Shown here: positions 1-10,578 of the stretch, in pieces
How positions within the stretch are numbered: the stretch's first letter is position 1
Layout of the letters: every line of letters begins with the position of its first letter
Assembly (NCBI GenBank): GCA_032821775.1
Contig: JAVLRN010000002.1
Span: 1,488,001 to 1,552,000 of the forward strand
DNA length: 64,000 nt
Direction: 5' to 3'
DNA from: Sanguinoderma infundibulare
Taxonomy: Eukaryota > Basidiomycota > Agaricomycetes > Polyporales > Polyporaceae
The notes under the pieces: model-generated
Told to the model about the DNA's origin: nothing
What the model saw: the letters and a program-made list of their open reading frames with translations, nothing else
Databases searched by the model: none
Program-made: the position numbers and the translations under genes

Positions 1-2
1 AT

Positions 3-170
3 GAGTCCGAGGGAAAGACTGTGGCGAAAGAAGGCAACTTACGATTACATGCAGCGGTGCAGGCCTTGGATCGTGCCTGTGATGAGCTCGCCTCGCACCA
101 CCGCGCGCGAGTGATTCAGCACCAAGATCTCGTCCTCTCGCGGTCGTCGCAATGGGAAGGATGTCGATGA
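3..170 (+). CDS. possible 3' end of a gene cut by the window edge
   Basis: Reading frame 3 is open from the left edge to a TGA at 168-170. It encodes about 55 residues, with a helical-looking, charged stretch (LHAAVQALDRACDELASHH). The composition looks more protein-like than the other two frames, but there is no start, no splice evidence and no recognised family. It may equally be a chance open frame. Confidence 0.28.
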   Translation, partial: ESEGKTVAKEGNLRLHAAVQALDRACDELASHHRARVIQHQDLVLSRSSQWEGCR

Positions 171-402
171 TAATGCATGAAAGCGTATCCCTCACCAGTC
201 GAACCCTACGCGGGCGGCGACATCATAAGTTTCCTCTGAGCTCATGCTCGTCTGAGTGCCAGGCGCGGCACCACGACTCGGGAAAAGCTAGACGTTGCGT
301 TCATAGCCGTGAAGCTGTGCCATTATGATGAACGCATATTTCCCAGGCGTACAGCTCCAAGCCCGCGAGCGGTTAACCTCTCTAACTCTTCCACTTACCA
401 CC

Positions 403-2011
403 ATGGCCTCTCATATCGACCCTGAAAAGGGCGAGGAATCGCAACCCCTCCTCGTCGATTCGTCGTCCGATGAGTCAAAAAGCGTCCCAAAGGTCCCCAG
501 CAAGGACAAGAAATGTCGAGTTTGGCACATCGTGGTCTGTGCCTTGTGCGCTGTCCTTGTTATCCGTGCCTTGGCTCGTTCCCGACGTTACGGACGGTCA
601 AATGCGAGTCATTCCAAGCCTTCCATCAACCTTTTGTCATATGCTGACCCTATCCCTGCACTCGCTCTGCTCCTTATATACAGTGCAGCCGCGGACGGGG
701 ACCCCACCCGGCCCAGGTGCGCTACGACAGTATGCAATGTCTAGACAGCATCAACTTCGAGACCATGGCCGCTCCGGAGAGTGAAGAAGGGTGGCCGCAC
801 CGTGCGCATACATCCATGTCGCTCCCCACGTTCGCGGAAGAGTTGTCGTTCATCGCCAAGGGCGACTTCTCCTATGGCACCTTCCAGATCTCGCAGTCGG
901 GAGATGTTTCGTCCGAGGCGATCGTGGACGTCTCTATCCTCTACCGCCAGCCTGACGTGTTGAATGCGACGATGTGTCGGTTCCGCCACTCAGAGAACAA
1001 GTGGGGGTTCGGTGTCTTCGTGAGTTGTATTCGTTTCGTGCGAGAACGATTCGCGGTTGCTAACACCACGATGCTGCGATCCGATAGACACCCGACTGGT
1101 TTAGCGCTAAGCTAGGACAGAAGATTCAAGTCGATATTAACGTCCGCCTTCCTGCTAACGCAGAGCCAGACAAGCCGCTCAGGATCAAGGAGCTACGCAC
1201 GTACCTGCCCAAGTATGCGCACGTCTTGGGGGACTTGTCGCAGTCGGTGCATTTCGACAAAGTCCATCTCACAACTCACGACCGGGGGATCGAAGCTGAG
1301 GTACGTGGCGTTGATGATCCCAGCGACGTTTTCTCGCCCGCTCAACAGAATATTATATGTAGAACCTGCGCGCGGACACGATCAAAGTCGAAACGGGCGT
1401 TGGCGCGATCATTGGCACATACAACGCCACTGAACTGCTTGTGCTTGCCACCGCCAACGCGCCCATCATGGTGCGCGCGAACCTGGTTGGAAGCAACGAG
1501 AGCATCGCACGTATGTTCTTGGAGACGAGCAATAAGTACGTGCTCGACTGAGCTTTCGCGATCCTTGGCATCTCATCTCATCGACGCATCTTGTAGCATC
1601 ATCGACAGCCATATTGGCCTGTACTCGAATGCCTCAGACGGCGCCCGGGGTGCATTCGAAGTCACGGCGCGGACTGTGAACTCGCCGCTCAACATTGCAT
1701 TTGTTGACGCCCCTATCGACTCTACCTTGACCGCCGCCATCAGCACCTCGAACTCCCCCGCGCAAGTATCGCTGCACAAGACGTATGAGGGGACCTTCTC
1801 CCTCATCAGCTCGATGTTCTTCCGCCCGGCAGTTGATTGGGATGCGCATGTTGAGGATCCTGCAGGACGCGACCGCGAGAGGACGGTCAAGGTGGACTCG
1901 GTGAAGGGCTCCTTGTTATCCGGCAACGTGTTTTGGGGTGAGGAAGACAAGTCGTACAAAGGGAGCGTCTCTGTAGGGACGTCGAACTCGCCGCTTAGGC
2001 TCATCCTGTGA
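403..2011 (+). CDS. single-pass membrane protein with adhesin-like ectodomain, function unknown
   Basis: The start is taken at 403, where CACCATGG is a strong Kozak context and the peptide begins MASHIDPEKGEE. A short polar N-terminus is followed by a hydrophobic segment (WHIVVCALCAVLVIRALA, about residues 45-62), then a large extracellular part. Later exons join cleanly: an intron begins with GTGAGT at about 1020, another with GTACGT at about 1299, and another at about 1534. They give a beta-rich region with repeated short motifs (TVNSPLNIAF, TSNSPAQVSL, TSNSPLRLIL at the C-terminus). This resembles the right-handed beta-helix type of sequence in uncharacterised basidiomycete type II membrane proteins (DUF4097/adhesin-like). 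The first intron, between about 587 and 684, has uncertain borders. No catalytic motif is visible, so function remains unknown. Confidence 0.7.
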
Positions 2012-2489
2012 ATGTGTGGAGCGTATCGAGAAAAGTTTGTTTCCATTCCCGTCGACGTGTCGGCTGTAGTATTTATGCGGTCGCGTATTGTACTGTAAGT
2101 TGTCGTGTGGTTTCTAAGGAGAAATAAATTATAACGTCACTACACCTGGACACAATGCTGATGGATAGAACCACTGTTGAAATACGCACCCGAGTGTCGC
2201 TAGCTGGGATGCTTCGTCAGTTTGCCTGTCCTCGGTGGCAAATAACTTGTCGAACGGTATCCCCGCCATGTCGACCTCTCCAGCCGCTATGGCTCTCGGA
2301 TTCTTCTTCCCTGCATGAGCGACTCAGAGAATGTCAAAGTGTGTCTGCTGTCTTGGATTCCCACTGGATGCAGCGGGCTCGTGGGACAACGGCCTCTTCG
2401 CCGGACATTGGGTTGGACGCACTCTCGGTCGATGACAAAACCGTGTTGGAGCCTTCTTCCTGGAACTAGCTACAGACAAGCAGCCTTCT
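2012..2489. other. intergenic, no gene seen
   Basis: This stretch lies between the membrane-protein stop and the first dispersed repeat. It holds an AAATAAATTATAA A/T-rich stretch at about 2122 that could serve as polyadenylation context. Short open frames are present but none shows a family signature. Confidence 0.4.
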
Positions 2490-3350
2490 ATCCTGGTTTA
2501 TGACTTCTTGATGTGACACAGAGGATACTCATCCAGACGTACCGCGGCCATCCTGATGGTAAGTGGTCAAACTTTGCAAAAGTCGCGGCATGATGTCATC
2601 ATCATCGGCGCTTGTATTTCCTAACTTGGCGTTCCGATGATGTCGGCACCGCGTCCTATGCCAGCCGCCTGGCGCTTGCTTTTCCACTGACCATCTGGCA
2701 CAACTCCCTGGCCGCCGCCCGACTGGTTTCAACTCTGAGCATGTCATGTTCTGAGCTGTCCAGCTATGTGATACCACGTCCATCCACTGCCAGCTCGTTT
2801 TGCTGTCTCCTTGCTATGTCACGCTGTCAAGCTGGCCCTGGCAACCCCTCGCCACGGCGGACGCTTTGCAACTTTCGAGAACACAAAGAGCGCCGCTAGT
2901 CCCGGTTCGGCTTTTGCTGCTGAACAGCTTGGGGCAAAAAGCGTCACGCCTCATGCATCATTCTTTCGCTTAGCTCCAGAATTCAAGATGGATCCGAAGC
3001 CCCAACGCATCAACCATTTACGAATTAGACCTCTTTGTGACTTCTGTGGTAGAACCGCTGCGGAGTCGGTGTCCCCCAGGTATATAAAGGCTGGTAAGTC
3101 TATCGGAGACCAGCACCGGAGTCTCATCACAGTTTCCAGCACTCGCCTCTCCTCCTCCATGCGACGTCGACGGCGACCGGCGGGCTCCCCGCCTCCTTGC
3201 TTTCCTCTCACAGACAAACTTCTCATCCCTCCAGGGAGTCCAGAGCTCAAGAGTTGTACTCCGCAGATCTACGGGGGTTTACCAACATGCCTCAACCATA
3301 GAGGGTCCGGACTGGTTTCACGATAGTTATGGACCACACTCCGAATGCCG
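2490..3350 (+). repeat. dispersed repeat, copy A (with core-promoter-like block)
   Basis: This block is shared, with many substitutions, with copies at about 33990-33213 (minus), 48660-49560 and 50255-50520. Landmarks in order are: a boundary motif AGCCTTCTATCCTGG; a CATCCAGACGTACCGCGGCC motif; a region around 2860 with TTTCGAGAACACAAAG; a TATATAAA box at 3081; a CT-rich stretch; and a block near 3240-3330 containing CCGCAGATCTACGGGGG and GAGGGTCCGGACTGG. Copies agree on order and on the TATA box, so the unit travelled as a whole. No intact coding frame lies inside it. Whether it is the 5' region of a retroelement or a non-autonomous element cannot be decided here. Confidence 0.65.
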
Positions 3351-4204
3351 CCCGCGACAGGGCTGCGGCGTGTCGAGGTGACTTCACACTCGCTCTTCGA
3401 CAAACGTACGTAACCCACCATCACGACTGCCTGCACACCCTCGCTAATAGCACCTCAGCTTCACAGTCGTTTTGGAGGAGCATTGGAGCGACGTCCCAAC
3501 GCTCGCCGATGTCACCCAGGACGACGCCGTGCCTCTGGACAACCAACAGGTCATCGATTATCTCAACGGGCGCATCGGCACCCTGAGTAACGACTTCACA
3601 ACCACCACAACCACCACAACCACCACAACCACCACAACCACCACAACCGCAACCGGACCATACTCACCCTGCTTTTAATCTCCGTGAGTACCTCCGTCTC
3701 TCCTTCGTCCTGCCACCCGCATCTTTGAGCTGACCTCGTTTCCGCACAGAATCTTTTCAGCATTCCATACTATGTCTCAGACATCCTCACGGGCCCCAAC
3801 TCGCAAGCCAAGGTGCCTTACAACATCCCAGTAAGTCTACCGTTCTTCAATCTTTGTAGCGCCACTGATTTTGGGTTAGAATTGTCGAGGATTCGGGACA
3901 TTTTGACCAGTGGTCTCAGTATCAGAACCTCGCGGTCGGAAGCTACCACAAAGGCCTGCCTACTGGACTGAAGGACAATGCAGAGGATGTCTTCGGTGAA
4001 ATATGTCCCCCCGGTGACCCAATGCTACCATTGCCAGGAATTTGGCCTTTGGACCCTATTCCCCAGGTCCTCGGACTCTCGCGATGCACAGCGCTTGCTG
4101 GTGGACGCTTTCGCCGCCTACCATCGACTCTGGCTGCACCACTCTTTCAATCTCCATTCATTCTAGATGTAAAGGAGCCAATAATAGCCCCGGAACCGTC
4201 GTAA
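3329..4204 (+). pseudogene. degenerate retroelement ORF1/gag-like relic, copy A
   Basis: The relic begins with the same coding-like text as the inverted copy near 32.7 kb (GDFTLALRQ, then after an intron-like gap LEEHWSDVPTLADV and DNQQVIDYLN). It runs into a Thr-coding ACCACA microsatellite at 3597-3655 and is then interrupted by unrelated sequence at about 3660-3990. Homology to copy B resumes with VPPVTQCYHCQEFG (Cys pair near 4023-4035) and ends ILDVKEPIIAPEPS in another frame. The Cys-x2-Cys resembles half a CCHC zinc knuckle, but the expected His after FG is Leu. Frames shift and the middle RNA-binding-like part present in copy B is missing, so this copy is non-functional. Assignment to a non-LTR (LINE-type) element is tentative. 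Confidence 0.5.
3597..3655. repeat. (ACCACA)n microsatellite
   Basis: About nine near-perfect ACCACA units occur inside the retroelement relic. The inverted copy near 32.45 kb has only a short ACCACCACCATC stretch at the same place, so the array expanded after the two copies separated. Confidence 0.9.
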
Positions 4205-4251
4205 AATTGCGGTTTCATTTATATAGCAGTGTTATTAGACACAATTTTACG
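4200..4251. repeat. 10-bp perfect inverted repeat (hairpin) beside relic A
   Basis: The left arm CGTAAAATTG (4200-4209) and right arm CAATTTTACG (4242-4251) enclose 32 bases containing ATATAG. The same pair of arms is kept in the inverted duplicate at 31171-31222. It could be a terminator-like hairpin or the terminal arms of a very small element. Confidence 0.6.
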
Positions 4252-5034
4252 TAGCCAATAGCTTTACTACCAGCTCGTAACGTGCTAAAGCACCAAGCTG
4301 GAAAAGGAAATGAACTGCATCCACATGCGTTATTTGATGCTTGGACGTTCCCCAAAATTTCGACATGAGTTGCCGGACTCCAGCCAGGTGTTTGCCATGC
4401 CCATGACCCGCAAACCGTGCACCATGTACAATCTCGGCTCCGGTCTGGTCCTGTTGTCCCTCGGACTGTCCCCCGGGAGGCTGAAAGAAGACCCTCGAGC
4501 TGTAGAAGAGCAAAACCACGAGCACGCAAACTACACCCTTCGTGGCCTGCCCTCCATCATCCGGACTCTCGCCGATCAGTAGCCATGCATTCACTTTCAT
4601 CGGCACGAGGAGCTCCGCCAGACGTTGCATCCCATAGAAGTTCCCCTACGCCCCCTGCAACTAGGCACGGCACTGCTCGTCAATTAACAGCTGCGGAAGA
4701 GGCACACGAACCCGCGGCCCGGCCGCGACCGTCTCGCCGCATTGCGAGGCACACCCCCTGCGCGAACGGTAGAACACCGGAGGCAGTTACATACGCCTCC
4801 ATGCCGTCTCGTGCCCAGTTAATGTTTCAGAATGTCCACGGGTGGCGAAGCGAAAGCGTTGCACCATTCGCCGCATGGTTTGCTTGTTTGCGCGGCTCCG
4901 ACGTTCAGCCGTGCGGAGGGTCCAGGCGGGCTCGACTTCATCCGAGCATCTTCCTGTGTTCGTATAATACGTTCGAGCGAAGGGATGGGACGCATACAAC
5001 CTCTGGTTGTCCTAGATCCATCGGCGCATCGACC
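4252..5034. other. upstream region of esterase copy A
   Basis: No gene is seen here. The block is homologous over its whole length to 31170-30382 in inverted orientation, so it belongs to the duplicated segment and presumably held the ancestral esterase promoter. Confidence 0.6.
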
Positions 5035-6742
5035 ATGTTTTCAAAACTCTGCTTTGCTGCGCTGGTGTCGGCTGTGTCTCTGCGCTGTGTATCAGCTCAG
5101 CAGCAGACCTGGGCCCAGTGTAAGCCTTACCTATTACTCCCCTCGAGGTGTATGCACTACAGCTGATGGAAATCCTCAGGCGGAGGGATTGGGTGGACCG
5201 GGGAGACGACTTGCGTGGCCGGGTATGCACTTTCTTGAGTTGACCACACGCTGCTCTTTACGCTGCCCTTCGCGCGAGCAGGGCTGTGTGCACTGTACAG
5301 AACCCCTGTGAGTAACGAAAAGAAAGGATGACCCTTTCTGAACCAGTACTGACTTTGTCCGTTGGTCCACAGACTACAGCCAGTGCGTCCCCGGCACCGC
5401 AACCAGCGCAACCAGCGCAACCAGCGCACCTGCTACGACCGCCACGACCTCCGCCACGACTACGCCCACCAGCGCGCCCACCGGGATCGACAAGGCTAAC
5501 TTCTGGTTCAGCTTGTGAGTTGTCGTCTGGCACCATCATAGAACAAGGCTGCTTACCCGAGGAAACACAGCGGCGACTCGTACACCCAGACCGACTTCGA
5601 CCCGACCGGGGAGCTCCCCACCCCGGGCAACCCGCTCGGCAACCCTCCGTACCCGGGCTACACCGCCGTCGGCGGCACGAACTGGATCGACGTCGACACG
5701 ACCGTGTACAACAACTCGCTCATCCTGACGTACAACTACGCGTACGGCGGCGCGACGATCAACGCGTCGCTTGTCGCGCCGTACGAGCCGACGGTGCTGT
5801 CGCTGATCGACCAGGTGAACGAATTCTTGGACGGCGGGGTGGCGGACAAGCCCGCGACGGCGCCGTGGACGAGCGAGAACGCGCTGTTCTCGGTGTGGAT
5901 CGGGATCAACGACATCGGAAACAGCTACTACCAGAGCGGAGACCGGGATGCGTGAGTACATAGTGAACGGTTGAGATACGGAAGGTGATGTACTAAACGT
6001 ACGGGACAGGTTCTCGGACGTGCTCCTGGACGGATACTTTGGCCAGGTTCAGGAGCTTGTGAGTCGTTTCATTCTCTTCTTCCGCTTGAAAACAACTAAG
6101 ATGCGACGTTCCGCCTGTAGTAGTATGGACAAGCGTCAGTGAGGCCTCTCGTTTTGTTGGCTGACCGCGTGCTCGCAGCGATGTCGGCGCGAGGAACTTC
6201 CTCTTCATCAACATTCTGCCTACCGACCGGTCCCCGCTGGTCAGTCAGTTGGTGCCATCCGCCGTCATAAAGACACTCACCGTTTTCCATGACGGTTTCG
6301 CAGATGCTCGCCCAGAGCACTGACGCGCAGGCCCTTTTAAAGACTGTTATTGCAGGCTTTAACATGAAGCTCGTCGCGAGGGCGTAATCGTTCGCCGCCG
6401 CGAACACCGGAGTGAGTGTTCTGTCAATAAACCTGTGACGTACTGAATGCCGGCGGCTGACCTGTTTCCTGCAGGTCCAGACCTGGCTTTGGGACTCGAA
6501 CGCGGCGTTCACCACGGTCTTGGATGACCCGACGGCGTACGGGTTCGTCGACAGCACCTCGTACGGCGGCACGGGGGACTTCTGGGGGAACAACTTGCAC
6601 CCGTCCAGTGCGTCTTCCTTGGCTGTTATCTGTGCTTCTGCGTCAGCTGATCAAACACGTATTGTCGCCCTTTGGTGCAGGTGCGGCCCATACGCTATGG
6701 GGACAAGGCGTGGCCGCGGTGCTGAACGAAACCGTCTGGTAA
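5035..6742 (+). pseudogene. CBM1-CE16 acetyl esterase, copy A, broken by a premature stop
   Basis: Spliced exons give a signal peptide (MFSKLCFAALVSAVSLRCVSA) followed by a fungal cellulose-binding CBM1 with the usual four Cys (WAQCGGIGW, TTCV, VCTV, YSQC). A Ser/Thr/Ala linker and an SGNH/GDSL esterase of the CE16 type follow. Block I is FSFGDSYTQ (catalytic Ser), block II YAYGGATIN, block III GINDIG, and the final Asp/His block is NNLHPS. Exons read as 5035-5119, 5180-5222, 5282-5307, 5373-5514, 5571-5951, 6010-6058, 6121-6122, 6179-6239 and later pieces. In the exon starting at 6304, codon 6385-6387 is TAA where the inverted copy has CAA (Gln). This removes roughly the last 80 residues, including the catalytic His block. 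The intact family enzyme removes acetyl groups from hemicellulose oligosaccharides outside the cell. Other differences from copy B (ILPTDRSP for VPPINRSP, NNLHPS for NNYHPS) fit relaxed selection. Confidence 0.85.
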
Positions 6743-7597
6743 GAAGATTGCAATCCATGAGAAATAAAGTTTTTGGATCTTTGTTTCTCTCGAAATATTT
6801 AGAAGTGGTGTGTTAAGGTGAGCCCGAGGTTTCCGGGATGTACTTGAAGTGCCAACCTGGACGACACATCCTCGGTTATTCGTTCTTGGTGTCACACAGA
6901 AGAGACTCATCCAGACGCACCGCGGCCATCCGGAAGGCTAGTCGAAAGCATGCGAAAGTCTCGGCACGGACTCCAAGGTCCAACCACTGCGCAATGTCGT
7001 CATCATCGGCGCTTGTAACTTGGCGTTCGGCTGAAGCAAGGAGGCAGCATTGAAGATGATGTCCCATCGTTGCAGATCATGACAGTACGACGTACCGAGA
7101 TTGACGCCAGTCGGGCAGTGACCAAGAAGATGTGTATGGTTAGTGGAAGAGCAAGCCGCCAGGCGACGACAGGACGGGCCCGAGTTCCCGACAATGTCAC
7201 GCTCAGGTCAAGTTGGCTGACAATGAAGCAGTGTTCCTGCTGCCGTCAGAACTATTGCGATTGCCTCGGACAAAATATGAACGATTCCAATAATAGTTGT
7301 ACGCATCTGTCCATCAACTGGAATAAGCATTTGACAAGGGGTATGTTCGATTACTGTTAATACACGACCTGTACTTACTTAAGTAGACGATACATTGGTT
7401 CGGGTTCTACCTGCAAGTCTGTCTGTCAGAGAAGATACACATGTCCTCCGTCGTCCAAGCCCATCCAAGCCCATTCGCTACCCAGAGCACGACGCACGCA
7501 CCCGAGCGTCCCCCAAAATTCATCTCGTCTCCTTCTCCCGCCCTCATGCCAGTGCCCTCTGCCCTGCACCCCCCCCAGCCGCGCAGCCTGCGAACGC
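6743..7597. other. intergenic with a diverged repeat fragment
   Basis: Between about 6870 and 7160 lies a fragment of the dispersed repeat: a CACACAGAAGAGACTCATCCAGACG block, CACCGCGGCC, a CGGCGCTTGTAACTTGGCG block, and GTTAGTGGAAGAGCAAGCCGCC. That last piece is also found near 33806-33826. No coding frame is supported. Just after the esterase stop, homology to copy B ends, so this marks one edge of the inverted duplication. Confidence 0.5.
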
Positions 7598-10578
7598 TCA
7601 CTCATAACACAAAATGAAAATCTTCCCGTCTCGCACGGAGATGATGATCGCCCCCTGGCTCTGGTCGATGTTGATCGTCTCGACCGCGTCCAGGTCCAGC
7701 TCCTCGGGCACGTCCAGCGTCCGCACGATCCCCTCCAAGCTCTCCCCCGTCGTCGCCCCCTCGTAGCCCATCTCGTCCCGGTCGTTCGTCACCGGCGGGA
7801 ACGTCACGAACCGCAGCCGCTTCTCGTCCCGCTCCAGCTCGGGTGGGTACGTGAACTCGATCCACACCGCGTGTCCAAAGTCGACCGCCATCAGCGGCCG
7901 CGGGCGCTCGCTCCCCCCGTCCGGATCCATGTCGTCCTCCAGCCCGTCGAGGACACAAACGACCTCGAACGGCTCCGAGACGTACCAGAGGCGCATCATC
8001 GACGACTCCGGCGTGATCTTGCGCGAGTGCTGCCCCGACTGTGGTGACGAGCCCGCCGCGTCGCCGTTCATATCGATGTCGGTGTGGTGTGACGATGTTG
8101 ACGAGCTCGGGCTGGCGCTGCCGTCACTGTTCGCGTGGCCGTTCATGCGCCCGTTCTTTGCCGCGACCGCCTTCGCGGCGGTCGCGGTGATCTGCTCCGC
8201 CTCGTCCGGGTCCACGAGCGGTACCTTGAAGTAGTGTTGCGCGAGGACGTACCGCGTGCGATGCGTATCCGGTTCGTGATCGGCAAGGAGGACGACCGTG
8301 CAGCTCAGTCGCGGCACAGACGAGAGCGTCGGCCACCACTGTCTGACGAAATGAGCAGACTCGGGGTACCAGGGCGGATACGGGAACGGGTTCCCATCTG
8401 AGACGGACCCCGCGTCGTCTCCGTCTTCCGCGTTTCCATTCCCATTCTCCGCGCCGTTGTGAGTGGGTGCTACTTGGCCCACGACGATGGTGTTTTCGGC
8501 CCCGCCGTCCTCATCGGCGACAGACGGCGGAGTGTTCGCCCGTGTCTGCGGCGGGAATATGAACGACGCCGTCATGGTGGTGATCGGGGGCAGCCGCTCA
8601 GATATGCTGGGGACGAAGCTTTGTGATAAGGAAGACCGCCTGGAATGTCGCTGGAGCACGGATATGGGGTAGAAGTACTGGTGCGCGACGTCGCTCTCTT
8701 CCGAGTGGATCACAATCTGCTCCTTGTACAGGATACACGACCAGTTTGATGATAGCGACTGCGCGACGTGTTGTCAGCATTCGTTGACCGTGGAAAAAGG
8801 ACAAGCACGTACGCATTCGACACCGGTGTCGATGAAGACATACTCATCCTTGTTCCAGTCCAGCAGCGCGTACAGACCGATAGTGTTCGAGCTAGACACC
8901 CACACGAACGCCGATAGCAGCCGCGAAGATGGATCAAGCAAGAACACGTTCATCACCACGCCGATCGTCTTGAACACCGCCAGCTCCGAGAACTGCGGCT
9001 CGTGGTCGTCCTCGAAAAACTCCAGCTTCATCAACACGAACTCCATCACCCTATCGTCGAATCTGCGCCCCTGCCGCGTCAACTGCAATGTTTCCTGCCC
9101 ACGCGCCGATACGTGTACTTACGACCTCTGCAGGACCTTCGCCATCGTGAAGAACACTGTCCTGATGTCGAACTCGACCCGACACTTCCACAGCTCCCAG
9201 CGCTCCTTCGGATCCCACTCCGCCAGGCACACGTCCCGGTGCACGTCCCAGCACACGACCTTCCCGCTCTTCGTCGCGCATAAGCTATAGCTGGAGGTAA
9301 TTGGCGACAACCAGTCGACCTCCTCGTTCGGCGGCGCACTGATGATCTTGTACCATTTTCGGATCCCCTTCTGGGACGCATTCGAGCAGTTTAGGTATGG
9401 CGAGGACGTCGACGGCCGCGGTCCGCGTCTGAGCCACGCAGACTCTAGTCGAGTGGCTTGATTGACGGCTTCTATTAGCTGGTCGTCGGAGAGGTCCGAT
9501 AGTCGTTGGAAGCCGTGCAGGGGGAGGGCACGACATCGTTTGAGCAAGGCTGTCGCGAGGTTACGGTACACAGGCCGCGTAATCGCGAAGGCGTGGAGTG
9601 ATTTGCAGGTCTGCAAACAGGCAGCCAATGTCAGCCCCCGCACGTGAAAGAACTCAAATCATTCCACATCCTCGGCCTCGGTCGCTATTCCCGAACAAGG
9701 AACGGCTCTCCAGCATCTCCCATGCCCATAAGTTTGTGGCCAATCGGTAATGCCGCATTTCGGACCAAACGACCTGAAATGCGGGTCCGTTGGATCACAG
9801 ATTTATATGAACTACCTGGGGTCCTCTGGGCCCTCAAGGAGGAAGTGTGACGATAATACGAAGGTGGGAATCCGGCGATCATATCTCTGGGAACTCGACC
9901 ACACAGGGAGACACAAGACGGCTCCACGGTACGCGCCCCGCCTGCTGAACCGCGGAACGCAGAGGAAGAGCAGCGGCATGCTCTGCGTCGAATGGGGCCT
10001 CCCCAAACAGCTCGTGGAGGGAGAGCGAGGGTACTCCAAGAGCGCGTGGTGGACGCGTGAGTTGCTCGAGGACGGTCAGCGAGAGGTGATAACGCGGCAA
10101 GCAAGATACCGATCACCTCGACGTCACTCGTGGCAGGCAGCAACGGTGGGCCCGGGGGCAGGCGGAATGTAAGAGGGAAATGCATGTTTTGCAAACGCGC
10201 GTCATCAAAGTGCGCTTTGCTCGAGAGAAAAGGCCACACCTTCCACGAACCATACGACCGCCATCCGCCACAAATCCAGGCGTTCCAGCACTGGGTGGTC
10301 AGAATATGCCTATCCACACACCTCCAAGCGGCCAGAGAAGGATACGGATGGAATGTGGTGAAGTGTGGTCGGCGGCTTCGGGGGCACATGCTGGCATACA
10401 CAGGGCGGCTTGAGAGCAGGGATAGAAAACGGCAACTCACCAGCTGGAGAGCATAGATGTCGAGCAGCTCTAGATGTCTAGCGATGTTCAGGAGCAGGTC
10501 GTAGGGCAACGTCGCGAGAGATATGACTGGCATGTCCTGAGAGGTATCGCCTGGTTCCAAGGTGCAATTTGCAGACAT
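7598..10578 (-). CDS. F-box protein
   Basis: The first exon (from 10578) carries a short lead, then VISLATLPYDLLLNIARHLELLDIYALQL, which matches the N-terminal half of an F-box (LPxxLLLxIxxxL). It ends at a canonical GTGAGT donor near 10443. After an intron of about 830 nt ending TTTGCAG near 9617, the second half follows (TCKSLHAFAITRPVYRNLATAL). Downstream exons give a substrate-side region (WYKIISAPPNEEVDWLSPITSSYSLCATKSGKVVCWD) and a long C-terminal exon ending KIFILCYE with stop at 7598-7600. F-box proteins link substrates to SCF ubiquitin ligases through Skp1. The C-terminal half has an acidic/Asn-rich insertion and no clear LRR or WD repeats. The junction near 9121 is unresolved: the best donor (GTAAGT) does not keep frame, so the model may need a different donor there. 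Confidence 0.7.
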
